Positions 12,787-28,306 are shown, numbered from the stretch's first letter. The stretch is 64,000 nucleotides of DNA from Scylla paramamosain (GCF_035594125.1 NC_087171.1:16100767-16164766); one strand, 5' to 3'. Program-made: numbers and translations. The notes: generated by a model not told the origin, from the sequence alone.

Positions 12787-12878
12787 AGATAGGATGCCCC
12801 TTCTCCCCTTGCTGTGGGTGGAGTTATTGATCCCGCAACTTAATGGTCTACCTCCCTTAACTCGCGTGGGAGCATCAG
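12787..12878 (+). CDS. candidate 92-nt exon, unidentified
   Basis: Acceptor TTATTCTTCAAACTGCAG lies before 12787, and an excellent donor (CATCAG|GTAAGTAAG) follows 12878. Only one frame is open: after a split first codon it reads DRMPLLPLLWVELLIPQL then NGLPPLTRVGAS. The start is hydrophobic and could be a transmembrane or signal segment. The donor is the main support; neighbouring exons were not found. Confidence 0.25.
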
Positions 12879-14636
12879 GTAAGTAAGGTCGCCGCTTTGT
12901 TTTAATTATGAATGCATTTGACACGTGAGGAGGTGGAAAAGAGTCTGACAGAGGCGATCGTAGTCCGCGCTTTGCAACACCACTTTAATGACAGGTGTTC
13001 GTCCGAGCATAATGGATAGAACTTAATTATCGTACGGTAAACTGAATATAAATAGTAAAACCTCATAAGGTTACATAAGATGGAGTAACCAGAGACAGTC
13101 TTCCTACACAACTTTGAAGACTAAAAATATTACTGTGCTATTGTCTTTAAGTATTTTAAGACCGATAAAAAAAAAAAAAAAAGTACTCTTGGTGTTCAAT
13201 AATTAAATACCCGTTTTCTTTCCCTACTGATGCCAGATGTTATTCCTTTATCTCATTCGACACTAATCCGGTTCTGTCTTCTGCATCAAACATGTTCCTC
13301 TCTCTGTCCTTCACTAACAGTCTTTGCCGGATGCGTCATTTACCAATTCAGATTCTGTGAACTAAAACACTCCGTCCTCTTTCCTTCATCCAGACACAGC
13401 TCGGATACGATGTTCGCGTTCATCCCCCTGTGCTGTAATGCGTAATATAGGAAGGGAACTTCACTAACACAGTACTGTTAAATTAAGTTTGGGTAGAGTC
13501 AAAGGCTCAACGGTTCTCCCCCTGTTATTGATTTTCTTCTCTCAGCCTCCCGCTACTTCTCGCGATATCCTCTCTCTCTCTGTTTCAACCATTATTGTTC
13601 TTAACTTGCTGACTGCACGTCTCTTACCTTCTATCGCTCCGCTGCTCCTTATCTTTATTCAGGTTTGCTAATCGTTGCGAAACTTAACCATTTTTAACAT
13701 CACTTTTGTTTTACTCTGGGGTGGTCTGCCTCCTTTCTTCTTATTACTCAGTGCGGGAGAGCGAAGCCACTTGGAAACCAAAACATATTGAAGAAAGAAT
13801 ATCATATTTCAAAACCTAATAAGCTTTTCTTTATGTTTTGTTCATCTCTCTTTATATTGTGGTTTTCGACTTGCTTATTTTTTATTTGCATCTTATGCTT
13901 TGTCTTGCTTCAGACGTTCTAAACTAAGAATATACCATTCATTGCCTTTCCTTAACAAGGGATCATAAAGAATATGCTGATTTGCACATATAAAAAAAGA
14001 TATGAAGTAAATTGCATTACGACAAAGAACATAAAAAAAAACTCATTCACCGCTGTCATTTTCGCGTGAGGCAAGCAGGAGAGACACGAGCTGCCGCCTG
14101 TCTTATACAGCACTGCAGGACGCCAGGAAGCAGCCTAAGTGAGCAAGGAAATACCTATTCTCTCAGTCATCTCTAATCTAGGCGGAAGAGTGACACCAGA
14201 GAAAAGGAAACAAGAGGAAATGAAAGAAGGAATAAAAGTCTCCTGATTCTGACTTCCTCTCTTCATTTGCTAATCTTTTTCTCTAAATATATTTACTTAT
14301 TGTTCTGTCTATTAGTCTGTCGTTGAATTTTTGGTATATTTCTCTATATTCATCTCTATTAACTTGTATTGATTTGATTTTTTTTTTTTTTCCGTTTCTA
14401 TCACAGTTATTCTTTGTTGTTTCTATCACAGTTGGTTGTCACCATCATCATCATCACCATTATGATCGTTTTTGTTGTTATCAGGTTACCATTCTCCTAA
14501 AAAAAAGAGAGTAAATAAAATATAAAAAAGGCATGGACCTTTTTTTTATGGGGGGGGGGCAGGGGGAGAAGTAATCAGCTGCTGTCATTCTGCCCCTCAT
14601 CAATATGTACACACGCCCCCACATACTCACCCATCC
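12879..14636. other. unique sequence, no gene seen
   Basis: AT-rich. Short A/T runs lie at about 13166-13182, 14377-14392 and 14536-14560 (the last T then G). Frames around 13230 and 13489 are open but pyrimidine-rich and unsupported. Confidence 0.5.

Positions 14637-17165
<2,529 letters not shown>

Positions 17166-17196
<31 letters not shown>
17166..17196 (+). repeat. short (AC)n microsatellite
   Basis: About 15 CA units. Confidence 0.95.
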
Positions 17197-17200
<4 letters not shown>

Positions 17201-17876
17201 TGATGGATAGTGATCACTATTCACAGCGGTCGTGGCCATTACAACGTCTACTTTTGACACTCAAAGGTAAATTTACTGAGGCTTGAAAGACAGTTGTAGC
17301 TGCATCGCCTGACGACCAAGAGGCGAGCCACTGCGTGTATCACTCACGTCTCTCTGAACTCCTCACGCTTTACACGGGGCCGCAGTAAATGTTAGGCGCT
17401 TCAGTGTATACATGAATCCTGTTCCCCCCCCGCTTGGTTTTGTTCCATCCATCACTGCCTGAAATTCCAATTCATGTTAGAGGGAAACAGTGCTATTATT
17501 GCCCGGAAGCGGCGGGAAGGGAGGGAAAGGGAGGGCAGGAGAGGGGAGGGAAAAGATGCCTCCTGGAACTCTCATCTCTGTCACGCTCCTTCATGTAAAT
17601 TCCTGAGAAGTTTTGTCTGCCGGGTAAGAGTAATCACCTTCCGTCAACTTATGCTCTTAAGTGACGCTCTTGTTGGAAAGACTACGGCGTTTAGAGAAGG
17701 GAGCGCTGTCAGGCTTACATTACACCCAGTTCTTCTACAGACTTTTATTTTATCCCGACTCAGATGTGGGAGAGGTGTGTTAGTAGTGGACCATTTGGCG
17801 TACCACAGGAAAAAAATGCATGGAGGGTGGAAAACAGAAAGGTGTGTACTTTACGTAATGGAGAAAAATACAAACT
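17197..17876. other. unique sequence, no gene seen
   Basis: A frame from 17474 is open for 143 codons but is purine-repeat-rich at its start and serine-repeat-rich at its end. No motif. Confidence 0.45.
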
Positions 17877-18060
17877 CATCATCATCATCATTATCATCAT
17901 CCTGATTATGATGATGATGATGATGATGATTAAGCTTTATTATCCAACTACAGGATAAAGGCTGCCCAACTTTCCCCACTCATCTCTTTAGGCTGGCTGT
18001 CCATTTCAGGCCACTACACCATTTCTCTCTCAAGTTCTCTGTCTACCTTCCCTGTTTCTT
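17877..18060 (-). mobile_element. LINE 3' end fragment (RTE-like), truncated
   Basis: A (CATCAT)n/(GAT)n tract at 17877-17930 adjoins a conserved-looking block: CCAACTACAGGATAAAGG (about 17944), then CCAACTTTCCCCACTC, a GGCTGGCTGTCCATTTC region and CAAGTTCTCTGTCTACC. Blocks of the form 'ccactgcaggacaaaggcc...cccaactt' next to a trinucleotide tail are typical of the 3' region of RTE-type LINEs in arthropods. The tail lies on the left, so the element would be on the minus strand, 5'-truncated after about 120 bp. No ORF is left. Confidence 0.5.
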
Positions 18061-18531
18061 CATCCTTAAGCTATTATTTCATTACTCCACTTTATACTTA
18101 ACGCACTACTCGTTCATGCTTGGAAATCGTTAGTGGTGTAATAATCCTTAACATAACATAATACATACAGGTAGACTCCTCTCGCAGCTTTGTTTACCTC
18201 TACTTACACATGCACGACACACTTGGTAAACAGACATAACATACATTACACCTCTGATAACCGAGTCTGGCTGTACCCTTGAGCAGCGTTCCTCACACAG
18301 CGCGGGGGACACTTAGGGTACTTAATAGACCAATTGTCGTACGATCTGACATACGCCTGGCTTTGTAATCGCAGGTAATTGCATTTAATCACTCCGCTTT
18401 GGTCCCCAGCCACTATTAGGAAGAAAAGTGCATCAATTGTCTCTGAAATGGTCGAGTCTCCGCTCTGGAGGCAGGGAGTAAAACACTGAAGACGCCTGCT
18501 TGTATTTGAACTGCAAGAATTCAGATTACTG

Positions 18532-18533
<2 letters not shown>
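18061..18533. other. unique sequence, no gene seen
   Basis: No repeat or exon recognised. Confidence 0.45.

Positions 18534-18627
<94 letters not shown>
18534..18627 (+). repeat. (GA)n microsatellite
   Basis: Uninterrupted, 94 bp. Confidence 0.98.
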
Positions 18628-18630
<3 letters not shown>

Positions 18631-18959
18631 AATCTCGTGAACCACTTAGCAAAGCACATTCAGACGTAAATTAGACAGAAATACACAAACCAATAAATTC
18701 TCAATGGCAGCAGAATAACAACGTGATTTGCTTTGCCTACCAAGTTTCCACGCCGCGTTTTCTATAATTACAGTAAATGAAGGGAAATCCTAATGCGCAG
18801 CTGCCACATTCGACCTAAGTATTGCTCTCTAAACTTTCAAATCTGAAGTTTTCACCATTTTCCAGGAATTCAGTATTACCCCAAATTAATTTTCTTTGGG
18901 ACCTTTGGTAACATCTCAACTCTGGATTACTCTGAGCTTGTGCATCTTCCATCTTTGAT
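18628..18959. other. unique sequence before the LINE fossil
   Basis: Possibly contains further decayed LINE sequence, but no frame is recognisable. Confidence 0.4.
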
Positions 18960-19425
18960 TATGTTATATTTTGTGAAGCTTTGATCTTCAGAAGGCTTAT
19001 GGTTCAGATGGAGTCCCTCCCATCTTTGTACATAGCTGCTTCCATACCCGTTTTCCATTTATGGGAGGGTTCCACGTACCAGTCTTATTGAGAAGGTGAA
19101 GTCAAAAAGTTCGCCCCAACAACTCTCAACTCTCAACTTTCTGGCAAAGTTGTATCTTGTTATCTTCTACCGCTGTATCAATGGTTACTCCTCTGCTGAA
19201 CTTGTTAACGACATGTCTCCCCGCAGACCCGCTGTAATAGAATTTGTACTTAATCCCCACCCTTATGTTGTCCATCTCATTAATGCAGGAGTTAACCATC
19301 ATTCTTTCATTTCTTTCACTAATAACCTCCAGAACTCTCTACCTATCAATGTTTTTTTTCCCACTTTCTATGACTCAGATTCTGTTTAGACAGGAGTATC
19401 AAGAGATCTCTCGCTTATGCCCCAT
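18960..19425 (+). pseudogene. jockey-like non-LTR retrotransposon remnant, internally deleted
   Basis: Two pieces of one LINE ORF lie in order. The first (about 18986-19095) reads LQKAYGSDGVPPIFVHSC, the fingers motif (K.SGPDGIPP.) at the start of a reverse transcriptase, and ends at TGA. The second (about 19096-19389) is in another frame and reads FYRCINGYSSAELVNDM, HPYVVHLINAGVNHH and LQNSLPINVFFPTFYD. It matches the conserved C-terminal tail of decapod jockey-type LINEs (FYR.....SSEL...P, HPY.V, LWNSLP..VFP..YD). The catalytic palm with its F/YADD box, several hundred codons, is missing. A frameshift near 19388 precedes a last piece (FRQEYQEISR). The copy is non-functional. Confidence 0.8.
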
Positions 19426-19468
19426 CCTCAAATTTTGTACCCTTAGCCTATCCCTTTCACAGGTTAAG

Positions 19469-19471
<3 letters not shown>

Positions 19472-19514
<43 letters not shown>
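19472..19514 (+). repeat. (GT)n microsatellite
   Basis: Uninterrupted, 43 bp, about 50 bp past the LINE remnant. Confidence 0.97.
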
Positions 19515-19516
<2 letters not shown>

Positions 19517-19837
19517 AGGCAGTGCTATCATTTTGCATATAAGACGCAGGGCTGTAAGTGCAGAGGTACGAGGTAATATGAATGAATTTCGTTTAAAATA
19601 CTTTTCTTCACCCTCGTTTTGGATACACACTCAACCCTCATTTCATCTCCGCAGCGAAACACCATCACCTCGGTACAAATATATCCGTCTGTCCCCTGCC
19701 TGGATGGAGTACGGAATGAGGGCGTGCTGCTTCACTCCCGCCGTGTGCTTCTCTTCCGTGGTTGTGGGAGAAAGTACGAGTGTGCGTAAATGTTCTCTAT
19801 TTCTGTGGAGTTTTATGTGTATTACTTTGGGTGTCAC
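19515..19837. other. unique sequence, no gene seen
   Basis: Open on both strands for about 60 codons, without support for an exon. Confidence 0.4.
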
Positions 19838-19929
<92 letters not shown>

Positions 19930-19989
19930 CACACACTTGCTTCATTTCACCGGGTGGAGTACATCGTTGCACATCCAAACACACACACA

Positions 19990-20072
<83 letters not shown>
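19838..20072 (+). repeat. (CT)n and (AC)n microsatellite pair
   Basis: CT array at 19838-19926 with two early breaks, then unique DNA, then an AC array from about 19978 with one AAAA break to 20072. Confidence 0.97.
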
Positions 20073-20074
<2 letters not shown>

Positions 20075-20413
20075 GCGGTGTCTGTATTTGAGCCAAGAAA
20101 TATGTGGTGCCCAATATGCCCCTGCGGATCTGAATGGAGCGCTACATTCATCCCCTGGCGCAATATACACTCGCTTCTGCAACACAGCGCTCAGGGATCG
20201 CGGACATTTCCCACAACATTTACATTTACGGAAATTACCAAGTGCGGAGCTTTACCAGACAGATAGACAGACGGACGGACGGACAGGCAGGCAGGCAGGC
20301 AGGCAGACACACACAGGCATGCTCACGTTCAAGAATAGTAAAGAGTATCGACGGGCTGTCAGTTGAGAGTGCACAAATATTTTTTAGTTTGCATAACAGC
20401 GCAAGTGTGTGTC

Positions 20414-20415
<2 letters not shown>
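20073..20415. other. unique sequence with tetranucleotide block
   Basis: Holds an imperfect tetranucleotide block at about 20259-20312 that drifts from (GATA/GACA) through (GACG) to (GGCA)5 and into (CA). Confidence 0.7.

Positions 20416-20478
<63 letters not shown>
20416..20478 (+). repeat. (TG)n microsatellite
   Basis: 63 bp pure, followed by a short GTTTGTGTGCGTGC tail. Confidence 0.97.
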
Positions 20479-20481
<3 letters not shown>

Positions 20482-20573
20482 TGTGCGTGCTGCGTCTTGT
20501 CATACTAGTGGCACGTTAGGTATATCCATGAATAGTTAGTGATCTTTGGATTTTGCATATACTGCTGCTGCGG

Positions 20574-20600
20574 CACCACCACCACCACCACTACCACCTT

Positions 20601-20639
<39 letters not shown>
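20574..20639 (+). repeat. (ACC)n-(ACT)n microsatellite
   Basis: Short ACC run drifting into about 13 ACT units. Confidence 0.96.
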
Positions 20640-20757
20640 AACTATATTAACACTTGTTACCATTCATAGTTATATTCTAACTCATATTTCAACGCAGACT
20701 TTTTTTTGTTTCGCTGACGATGCACATATGCCTCTCATCGGTTTCTCCTCCATTTAC

Positions 20758-20821
20758 TTCCTCCTCCGCCTCCTCCTCCTCCTCCTCCTCCTCCTCCTCC
20801 TCCTCCTCCTCCTCCTCCTCC
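20758..20821 (+). repeat. (CTC)n microsatellite
   Basis: About 20 CTC units with one CGC near the start. Confidence 0.97.
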
Positions 20822-22244
<1,423 letters not shown>

Positions 22245-22348
22245 TTGTGGCATCAGACGAGGCACGATCTGCACGCCTCGTCAGGGTGAAATAGAAGCGC
22301 CTTATTGAAAAGAAAATGAAATTTTGTGTTTTTACGTATGGAGTGACG

Positions 22349-22352
<4 letters not shown>

Positions 22353-22434
<82 letters not shown>
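22353..22434 (+). repeat. (GA)n microsatellite
   Basis: 82 bp pure. It is complementary to the TC array 143 bp upstream. Confidence 0.98.
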
Positions 22435-22438
<4 letters not shown>

Positions 22439-22520
22439 CTTAAAACGTTGAAACATTGCCATGTTCTTGTTTTTGTATACATTTTAAACGCATTTTATTC
22501 TCTCTTTCCCTCCTCTTCCC

Positions 22521-22621
<101 letters not shown>

Positions 22622-22738
22622 GACTAGCCGTAATCTTCACTTACATCCTAATACTTACTAACATCATCCTTATCATAACCATCATCCGTGTAATTTAGAG
22701 CGGCACCGTGGAAAAATCTAAATTATATTCACAGCGGA

Positions 22739-22796
22739 TTAGGAGAAGGAGGGAGAGTAGGAGGAGGAAGAGGAGGAGGAGGAGGAGGAGGAGGAG
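22739..22796 (+). repeat. (AGG)n purine microsatellite
   Basis: Imperfect on the left, pure GGA on the right. Confidence 0.95.
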
Positions 22797-22955
22797 CGTG
22801 TTGGCCTCTCTCGTCTCCACAATTAGTGTTGATAATGGTGTTTGCAAACCATTATGGCGGGCGAGGGAGCGGGTCACCTCTCTCGTTATGCACCGGTGGC
22901 TGAGAGATCAGATTACCTCTCTACAGCTGCCCTACACTTGCCCTACACTACCACC

Positions 22956-22957
<2 letters not shown>

Positions 22958-23016
<59 letters not shown>
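22958..23016 (+). repeat. (CT)n microsatellite
   Basis: 59 bp pure. Confidence 0.97.
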
Positions 23017-23018
<2 letters not shown>

Positions 23019-23333
23019 ACACATTCTCTTTTTCTCCAGTACAAAAGGAGAAAGTAAACATCAGTCGCGAAGAACCCACAACGAAGCATAATAGTCCCTC
23101 CCAAGACATTTATTCCAGGAGCTGCCACTCAACAAAGCATTCCCTTACTTGACTAATTGGGCTTTTCCGCGTGCGAGAAACGTGCCGCGGCGCAAGAGCT
23201 GGTGTGGGCGGAAAGGCGGCGGGAAGTGAGTTGTGGGCCGGTGACAGTTTTGCCTCTGTTAAAGGTAGATATATTCTCGTCAAGTTCGAGTCGATGTGTA
23301 TCCATTTGTGTCTGTCTGTGCCAAGGGTGCAAG

Positions 23334-23334
<1 letters not shown>
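23017..23334. other. CpG-rich unique patch, function unclear
   Basis: The stretch 23163-23245 is locally GC- and CpG-rich (CCGCGTGCG, GTGCCGCGGCGC, GGCGGCGGG). The plus-strand frame is open and ends at a fair donor (TTAAAG|GTAGAT, about 23264). It could be an exon or a small promoter-type CpG cluster; I see no TATA or initiator that decides it. Confidence 0.25.

Positions 23335-23399
<65 letters not shown>
23335..23399 (+). repeat. (TG)n microsatellite
   Basis: 65 bp pure. Confidence 0.97.
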
Positions 23400-23402
<3 letters not shown>

Positions 23403-23525
23403 CAAGCACGACAGAACTATCTCGCAATATGCTTGTTTCCTATATTACAGTGCATTTTTTCTCATAATCATATTATTATTTTTTTTTTCAGCTTGACGAA
23501 TTCCTCAATGCTTTTAAGTTGTACA

Positions 23526-24047
23526 TCAGTTGAAATTTTTGTGTCCTTTTAAGTTAATTTCAATGCTTTTTCTTATGTTACTCCATTGCCGCTGAATTGC
23601 GCCACGATTCAGGGAGCGTCCCCGGGGCTTGCAGTGAGTTACGTAGCGAGGAAGCAAATGATCTAATCTGCTACGAACCTCAATACCTGTGTCTCTTAAA
23701 ATGAACACCAATATACCATCCTCTCGTGGGGCCGCTCCTCGCTTCATACGAGCACCTCCAGGGAGTGCTTCTTCTGGTTTTACTTCTGTTGATTCTGCAC
23801 TCGCGTCTCCTTCCTTATTTCCTGAAGAAACTGATATTTTTTTTAGTACAAATTTCCTATAATGATTCCGTTTTCTTTTTGTCAACCTTAATATTGGATT
23901 TTTAAATGAATTGTTAAATGAATTGTTAAATAAAGTGTATTGAGTTTTTTCTTTGATTGCAGTCTCTCTTATGTCATCATAAAATCTTTCGTTGTTTGAT
24001 ACCTGAGACATTCCTGATTGGATCATAATAGTGTCTTTTGTACACAC
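23526..24047 (-). CDS. unidentified 173-codon open frame
   Basis: This is the longest open frame in the window free of simple repeats. It is basic, with a Lys/Arg-rich middle (LRLTKRKRNHYRKFVLKK) and a tail containing RDTGIEVRSRLDHLLPRY. The only repetition is a doubled FNNSF. No domain, signal peptide or membrane segment is seen. An ORF this long is expected about once by chance in a 64-kb window of this composition, so existence is not evidence of a gene. Confidence 0.18.
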   Translation of the reverse strand: MCTKDTIMIQSGMSQVSNNERFYDDIRETAIKEKTQYTLFNNSFNNSFKNPILRLTKRKRNHYRKFVLKKISVSSGNKEGDASAESTEVKPEEALPGGARMKRGAAPREDGILVFILRDTGIEVRSRLDHLLPRYVTHCKPRGRSLNRGAIQRQWSNIRKSIEINLKGHKNFN

Positions 24048-24333
24048 AGCTCAGCTTACGTAGCCAATCATGGAGACGTTCTGCTGCCACAAAGAATATT
24101 TGTTTGCTGAAATTATTGTTTGGCTTACGTCTGTAAATGGAACATTTGTTGCCTTGAAATTGCATGACTTATTCCTTTGCATCTCAGCCAGGCGCACAGT
24201 ATCCTGTCCGATGCCTCCTGTCATAGAGCGGCAGTTGACAAAAGCTTATTAACTGCTCAGAGGTACCGAACCTAATGAAAACCTAAAACCAGCCAAGTGT
24301 AGTCAGCATTATTCAAGAAATACCCCTTAAGTG
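24048..24333. other. unique sequence, no gene seen
   Basis: A short plus-strand frame (24070-24252) is open but unsupported. Confidence 0.4.
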
Positions 24334-24404
24334 TGTGCCCAGATAATAAGACATTAATCTCTTCAAAAAGTTTGTGCCCAGATAATAAGACATTAATCTC
24401 TTCA
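24334..24404 (+). repeat. 32-bp direct repeat, two copies
   Basis: Identical copies at 24334-24365 and 24373-24404 (TGTGCCCAGATAATAAGACA...TCTTCA), period 39, separated by AAAAGTT. A recent local duplication. Confidence 0.95.
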
Positions 24405-24920
24405 CCTTATCGATACACAGAAACATTGGGAGTAATACAGGGAACATGTCAATGCTAGGAATTTTAACAGTAGTTGCCATCAGTGTTGTAAAACGACTTG
24501 TAATATTTAATGTCTTTTAAAAATTCTAGCCTACGAGAAGGCATCAATAGAGCTTCAAATAAAAAGATTGAACTAAGGCTGTTGAAATCAAAGCGTAAGA
24601 TGTGCTGTGTTATAATAAGGCGCTACATCTTAAAAAAATATTGAATGAAAGATTAACTTTTCTTTTCCCATCATTATTACATCTTGTTAAACTGGATGCG
24701 TATTCCCGTATTTTCTTCCGGAATATAATATCGCTGCACACTTAGATCACTCAGCTTGCGTCACGACCACTTGGCCCCGGAACAGCTCGGCCAGGATATG
24801 ATGAAACGGCTGATATACCCTCGTGGAGCACAGCGGGCGGCTCTGTCACACTCCGCTGCCTGAGTATTGGTGAGCTGGCGAAAAGATCTTGCTGCGTGAT
24901 GTAATGCTTCGTACCTTCTG
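24405..24920. other. unique AT-rich sequence, no gene seen
   Basis: Stops in all frames to about 24750, then a GC-richer patch before the next CT array. Confidence 0.5.
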
Positions 24921-24925
24921 CTCTC

Positions 24926-24970
<45 letters not shown>
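24921..24970 (+). repeat. (CT)n microsatellite with one ATC break
   Basis: 50 bp with a single CAT interruption at about 24943. Confidence 0.97.
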
Positions 24971-24975
<5 letters not shown>

Positions 24976-25424
24976 TGTACTTGTTTATGGTTGTATAGAT
25001 GACTTTGTTAACTTACCTCTTAAAACTTGTAATTAACCCCAAAGAAAAAGGTTATTTCGTTATTCTTGGCAATTGCATTAATTCTAGAGCGTTTATGTAT
25101 TTTTATGATGTTTTTTTCTTTCCCGTCTGAGCTGACTCCTTGTTCCATCTATGCTCTTTTACCTTCTACTTTCTTTCATCTGTGTTTTTCTCCTTCATCG
25201 TGTGTACCTTGCTTCTCATTACCAATTCTCTGTGATGTTCTCCCTTCCTGCACCCCTTTCCCATTCTTCCAGTATTTCTACTCTCATTGCATTTTATTCC
25301 CATTAATCTTCTTAGTTCTCTTCCTCTTTAATCTCCTCCAACTTTTCCCTTTTTTTTTTTGCACCACGAACCCAAGACCGAAGTATCTCCACGACTTGCA
25401 CAATCAGCACTACCACTCAACATT
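24971..25424. other. pyrimidine-rich unique sequence
   Basis: Plus-strand frame open but dominated by Leu/Ser/Phe/Pro from a pyrimidine-rich strand. Not taken as coding. Confidence 0.5.
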
Positions 25425-25473
25425 CTCTCTCTCTCCTCTCTCTCTCCTCTCTCTCCTCTCTCTCCTCTCTCCT

Positions 25474-25557
<84 letters not shown>

Positions 25558-25599
25558 CTCCTCTTCTCTCTCTCTCTCTCTCTCTCTCCTCTCTCTCTC
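25425..25599 (+). repeat. complex (CT)n/(CTCC)n polypyrimidine block
   Basis: CT runs of varying length are punctuated by CC about every 8-20 bp for some 175 bp. All other CT arrays here are nearly pure, so this one differs in history or age. Confidence 0.95.
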
Positions 25600-26203
25600 A
25601 TTAACAACTCTAGGGTCTGACCACCACATGCCCATCAGTCTTCCAACTTCGTGAAACTTGGGGCTGTTTATCACCTAATTTGTGCCACCGTAGACACACC
25701 GACGCTGCCGCACCCTCCGCCTCACCCGGTACGCTCCTTGCACCTCCCAGCAGTGGAGGTGTCATGATGATATGTGTTACAGCACGTGTCAAACTTTAGT
25801 ACTGAAGTGGTTCATTATTGTGGGAAGCGTTATCATCACTGCTTATGTATGTGGTGATTTGTGGTGATTTGTTTTATTTGAGGAGGAGAAGTGTGTCTAT
25901 GTATGTATGTGTGTGTGTGTTTGTGTGTGTGTCTGTTTGTGTCATCCTCCTCCTGACCATCCCAAGAAAGAAACGTAAAAATACCAGCCTCATTATAATA
26001 CTGCCTATCATCGTTCGCCTGATCACCTATTACTTGATGACTCGTCGTTATCGTCAAGCTGAAATGTGCGGTGTGTCCACGGAGGAAGATGAACGCTCAT
26101 GTGTGGGAGGGAGTCACAGGGCAGACTTATGGATCACGGAAGCAATTTGGTTCATTGAAGGCGGTCTGTACTGAAAGCTTGTTAAAGAAGTGATATTAAT
26201 TTC

Positions 26204-26208
<5 letters not shown>
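25600..26208. other. unique sequence, no gene seen
   Basis: A short (GT)n-like patch lies at about 25905-25942. No exon support. Confidence 0.45.

Positions 26209-26295
<87 letters not shown>
26209..26295 (+). repeat. (GA)n microsatellite
   Basis: 87 bp pure. It ends about 27 bp before the MITE-like element. Confidence 0.98.
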
Positions 26296-26299
<4 letters not shown>

Positions 26300-26322
26300 T
26301 GTGTGTTTGTGTATAGTTCCAA

Positions 26323-26536
26323 GGCCCGTATTCTGAAACGCAGTGCTCTTTCAACACGACTATTTTCAAAGGCCACACAAATTATTAATCGGGTTCTCAA
26401 GACTGTCTCCTGTTGATAATGTATAAATCCTGCTAATCTGTCACTAGAACAGTAAAAAAATACCCGTTTAACTTCAATTACAGCCTTTTAAAAGTAGTAG
26501 AGATGCAGTACAGAAGTGTTTCAGAATATCGTCCCC
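26323..26536. mobile_element. MITE-like element with terminal inverted repeats
   Basis: Left end GGCCCGTATTCTGAAACGC (26323-26341) and right end GTGTTTCAGAATATCGTCCCC shortened here to its core (26516-26536) are inverted copies of each other, with an exact 11-bp core TATTCTGAAAC at 26329-26339 and 26519-26529. About 175 bp of AT-rich, non-coding DNA lies between. This is the structure of a miniature inverted-repeat element. The 'ggcccgtattctgaaac' ends resemble a repeat I associate with decapod sequence, but I cannot name a family. No target duplication is evident. Confidence 0.55.
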
Positions 26537-27257
26537 AAGTTTCTATTCCATTTCACCTCCCCTTACGTGCTTCACCCCCGCCCGCTGTGTCCCTTTCCTT
26601 CCTTCCCTGGTGGATGGGCGTGGCTGCAGCTCCTCGCTCGTCCAGAACATCCCAAGGGAGCTGTTCACAGTCCCCTCTGTCTTTGTCCCTCCCCAGCTGC
26701 TGATGTATTCCTTGCCCCTCGTGTTCTTCTCTACTCTGTCACATTCTTCCCTGTCTGCCAACATTCTCAAGTCGACAAGCAATGAATAATTTTACATTAA
26801 ATGAAAACTCTAAGGAAATGTACCTTCAGTTTATCATAGCACTCAATATACAGTGGGGGGAAGGTTACCAAACAAGAGCACGCCAGATCTCGGGGTGATG
26901 TGAAGGGAATTTACGAGACGATGGGAGCGAGTGATAGGAGAAGGCAGTGTTCGGTTCCCCGTGTTCGATTATTATGTAATTAGAGATTTTTTTTTTTTTT
27001 TCGTGGGAAAGAAATTAAACATCCTTGGAAGTGATTACCCAACTGATATATCAAATAGGCGAAGGGAGTAGAAAGGATAGGTACAAATGTGAGGAAGAAC
27101 GTAACATATTGAAAAGATGAGTGAACCTGCAGGTAAATAATTTTGGTCCTAGTATGTGAACGTACTTCTACTTACCTTTATAAAAAAAAAAATAAATAAA
27201 TAAATAAAAAAAAATGCAAAAAGGAATAAAAAGCTAGACTCTTGTAGACGTCCATTC
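26537..27257. other. unique sequence, no gene seen
   Basis: Runs of T (26988-27001) and A/AAAT (27181-27215). A GC-richer patch at 26540-26770 is open on both strands without splice support. Confidence 0.45.
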
Positions 27258-27342
27258 ATTGAAGAATAATAGTAGTTATAGCAGCATTACTATTATTAGT
27301 CGTAGTAACAGTAGCAGTACCAATAGCAGCAGCAGCACCAGA

Positions 27343-27373
<31 letters not shown>

Positions 27374-27385
27374 ATGGTGGTAGCA
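27258..27385 (+). repeat. imperfect (AGT/AGC/GGT)n trinucleotide block
   Basis: Degenerate trinucleotides, the purest part being (AGT)8 at about 27344-27366. Confidence 0.9.
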
Positions 27386-27682
27386 GTAACCGTCATTGTC
27401 AGCCAGGTAGTGTCCAGGTTAACGTCGCCTCATATAAGGTGTATGAGCTTCCGGAGCCTGGAGTGGTGATCCTCTTCCATCTAGCAGCCTCTTCCCGTCT
27501 CCACCTCCCTTGGCATCCTCCCCTATCACCATCCCATTTCCCTGCATCCTCTCCTGCTGCTTCATTTGGCTTCACTCGTCCCTGGTCACTGAGGCGAGGT
27601 GGGCAGTAGATTCTGGATTGCATTAACCTCTGTACTCTTAGTGTCCTGCCTGGTGCTGTAATTACTTTTCCTGTTAAAATCT
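27386..27682. other. unique sequence, no gene seen
   Basis: Nothing recognised. Confidence 0.4.

Positions 27683-28306
<624 letters not shown>

Noticed and set aside
19473..20366. 297-codon plus-strand open frame, the longest in the window
   Set aside because: Crosses GT, CT and CA arrays (Cys-Val, Ser-Leu and Thr-His runs). The unique parts between them show no protein features.
23281..23293. GTTCGAGTC as a tRNA B box
   Set aside because: No A box at the right distance and no cloverleaf could be drawn.
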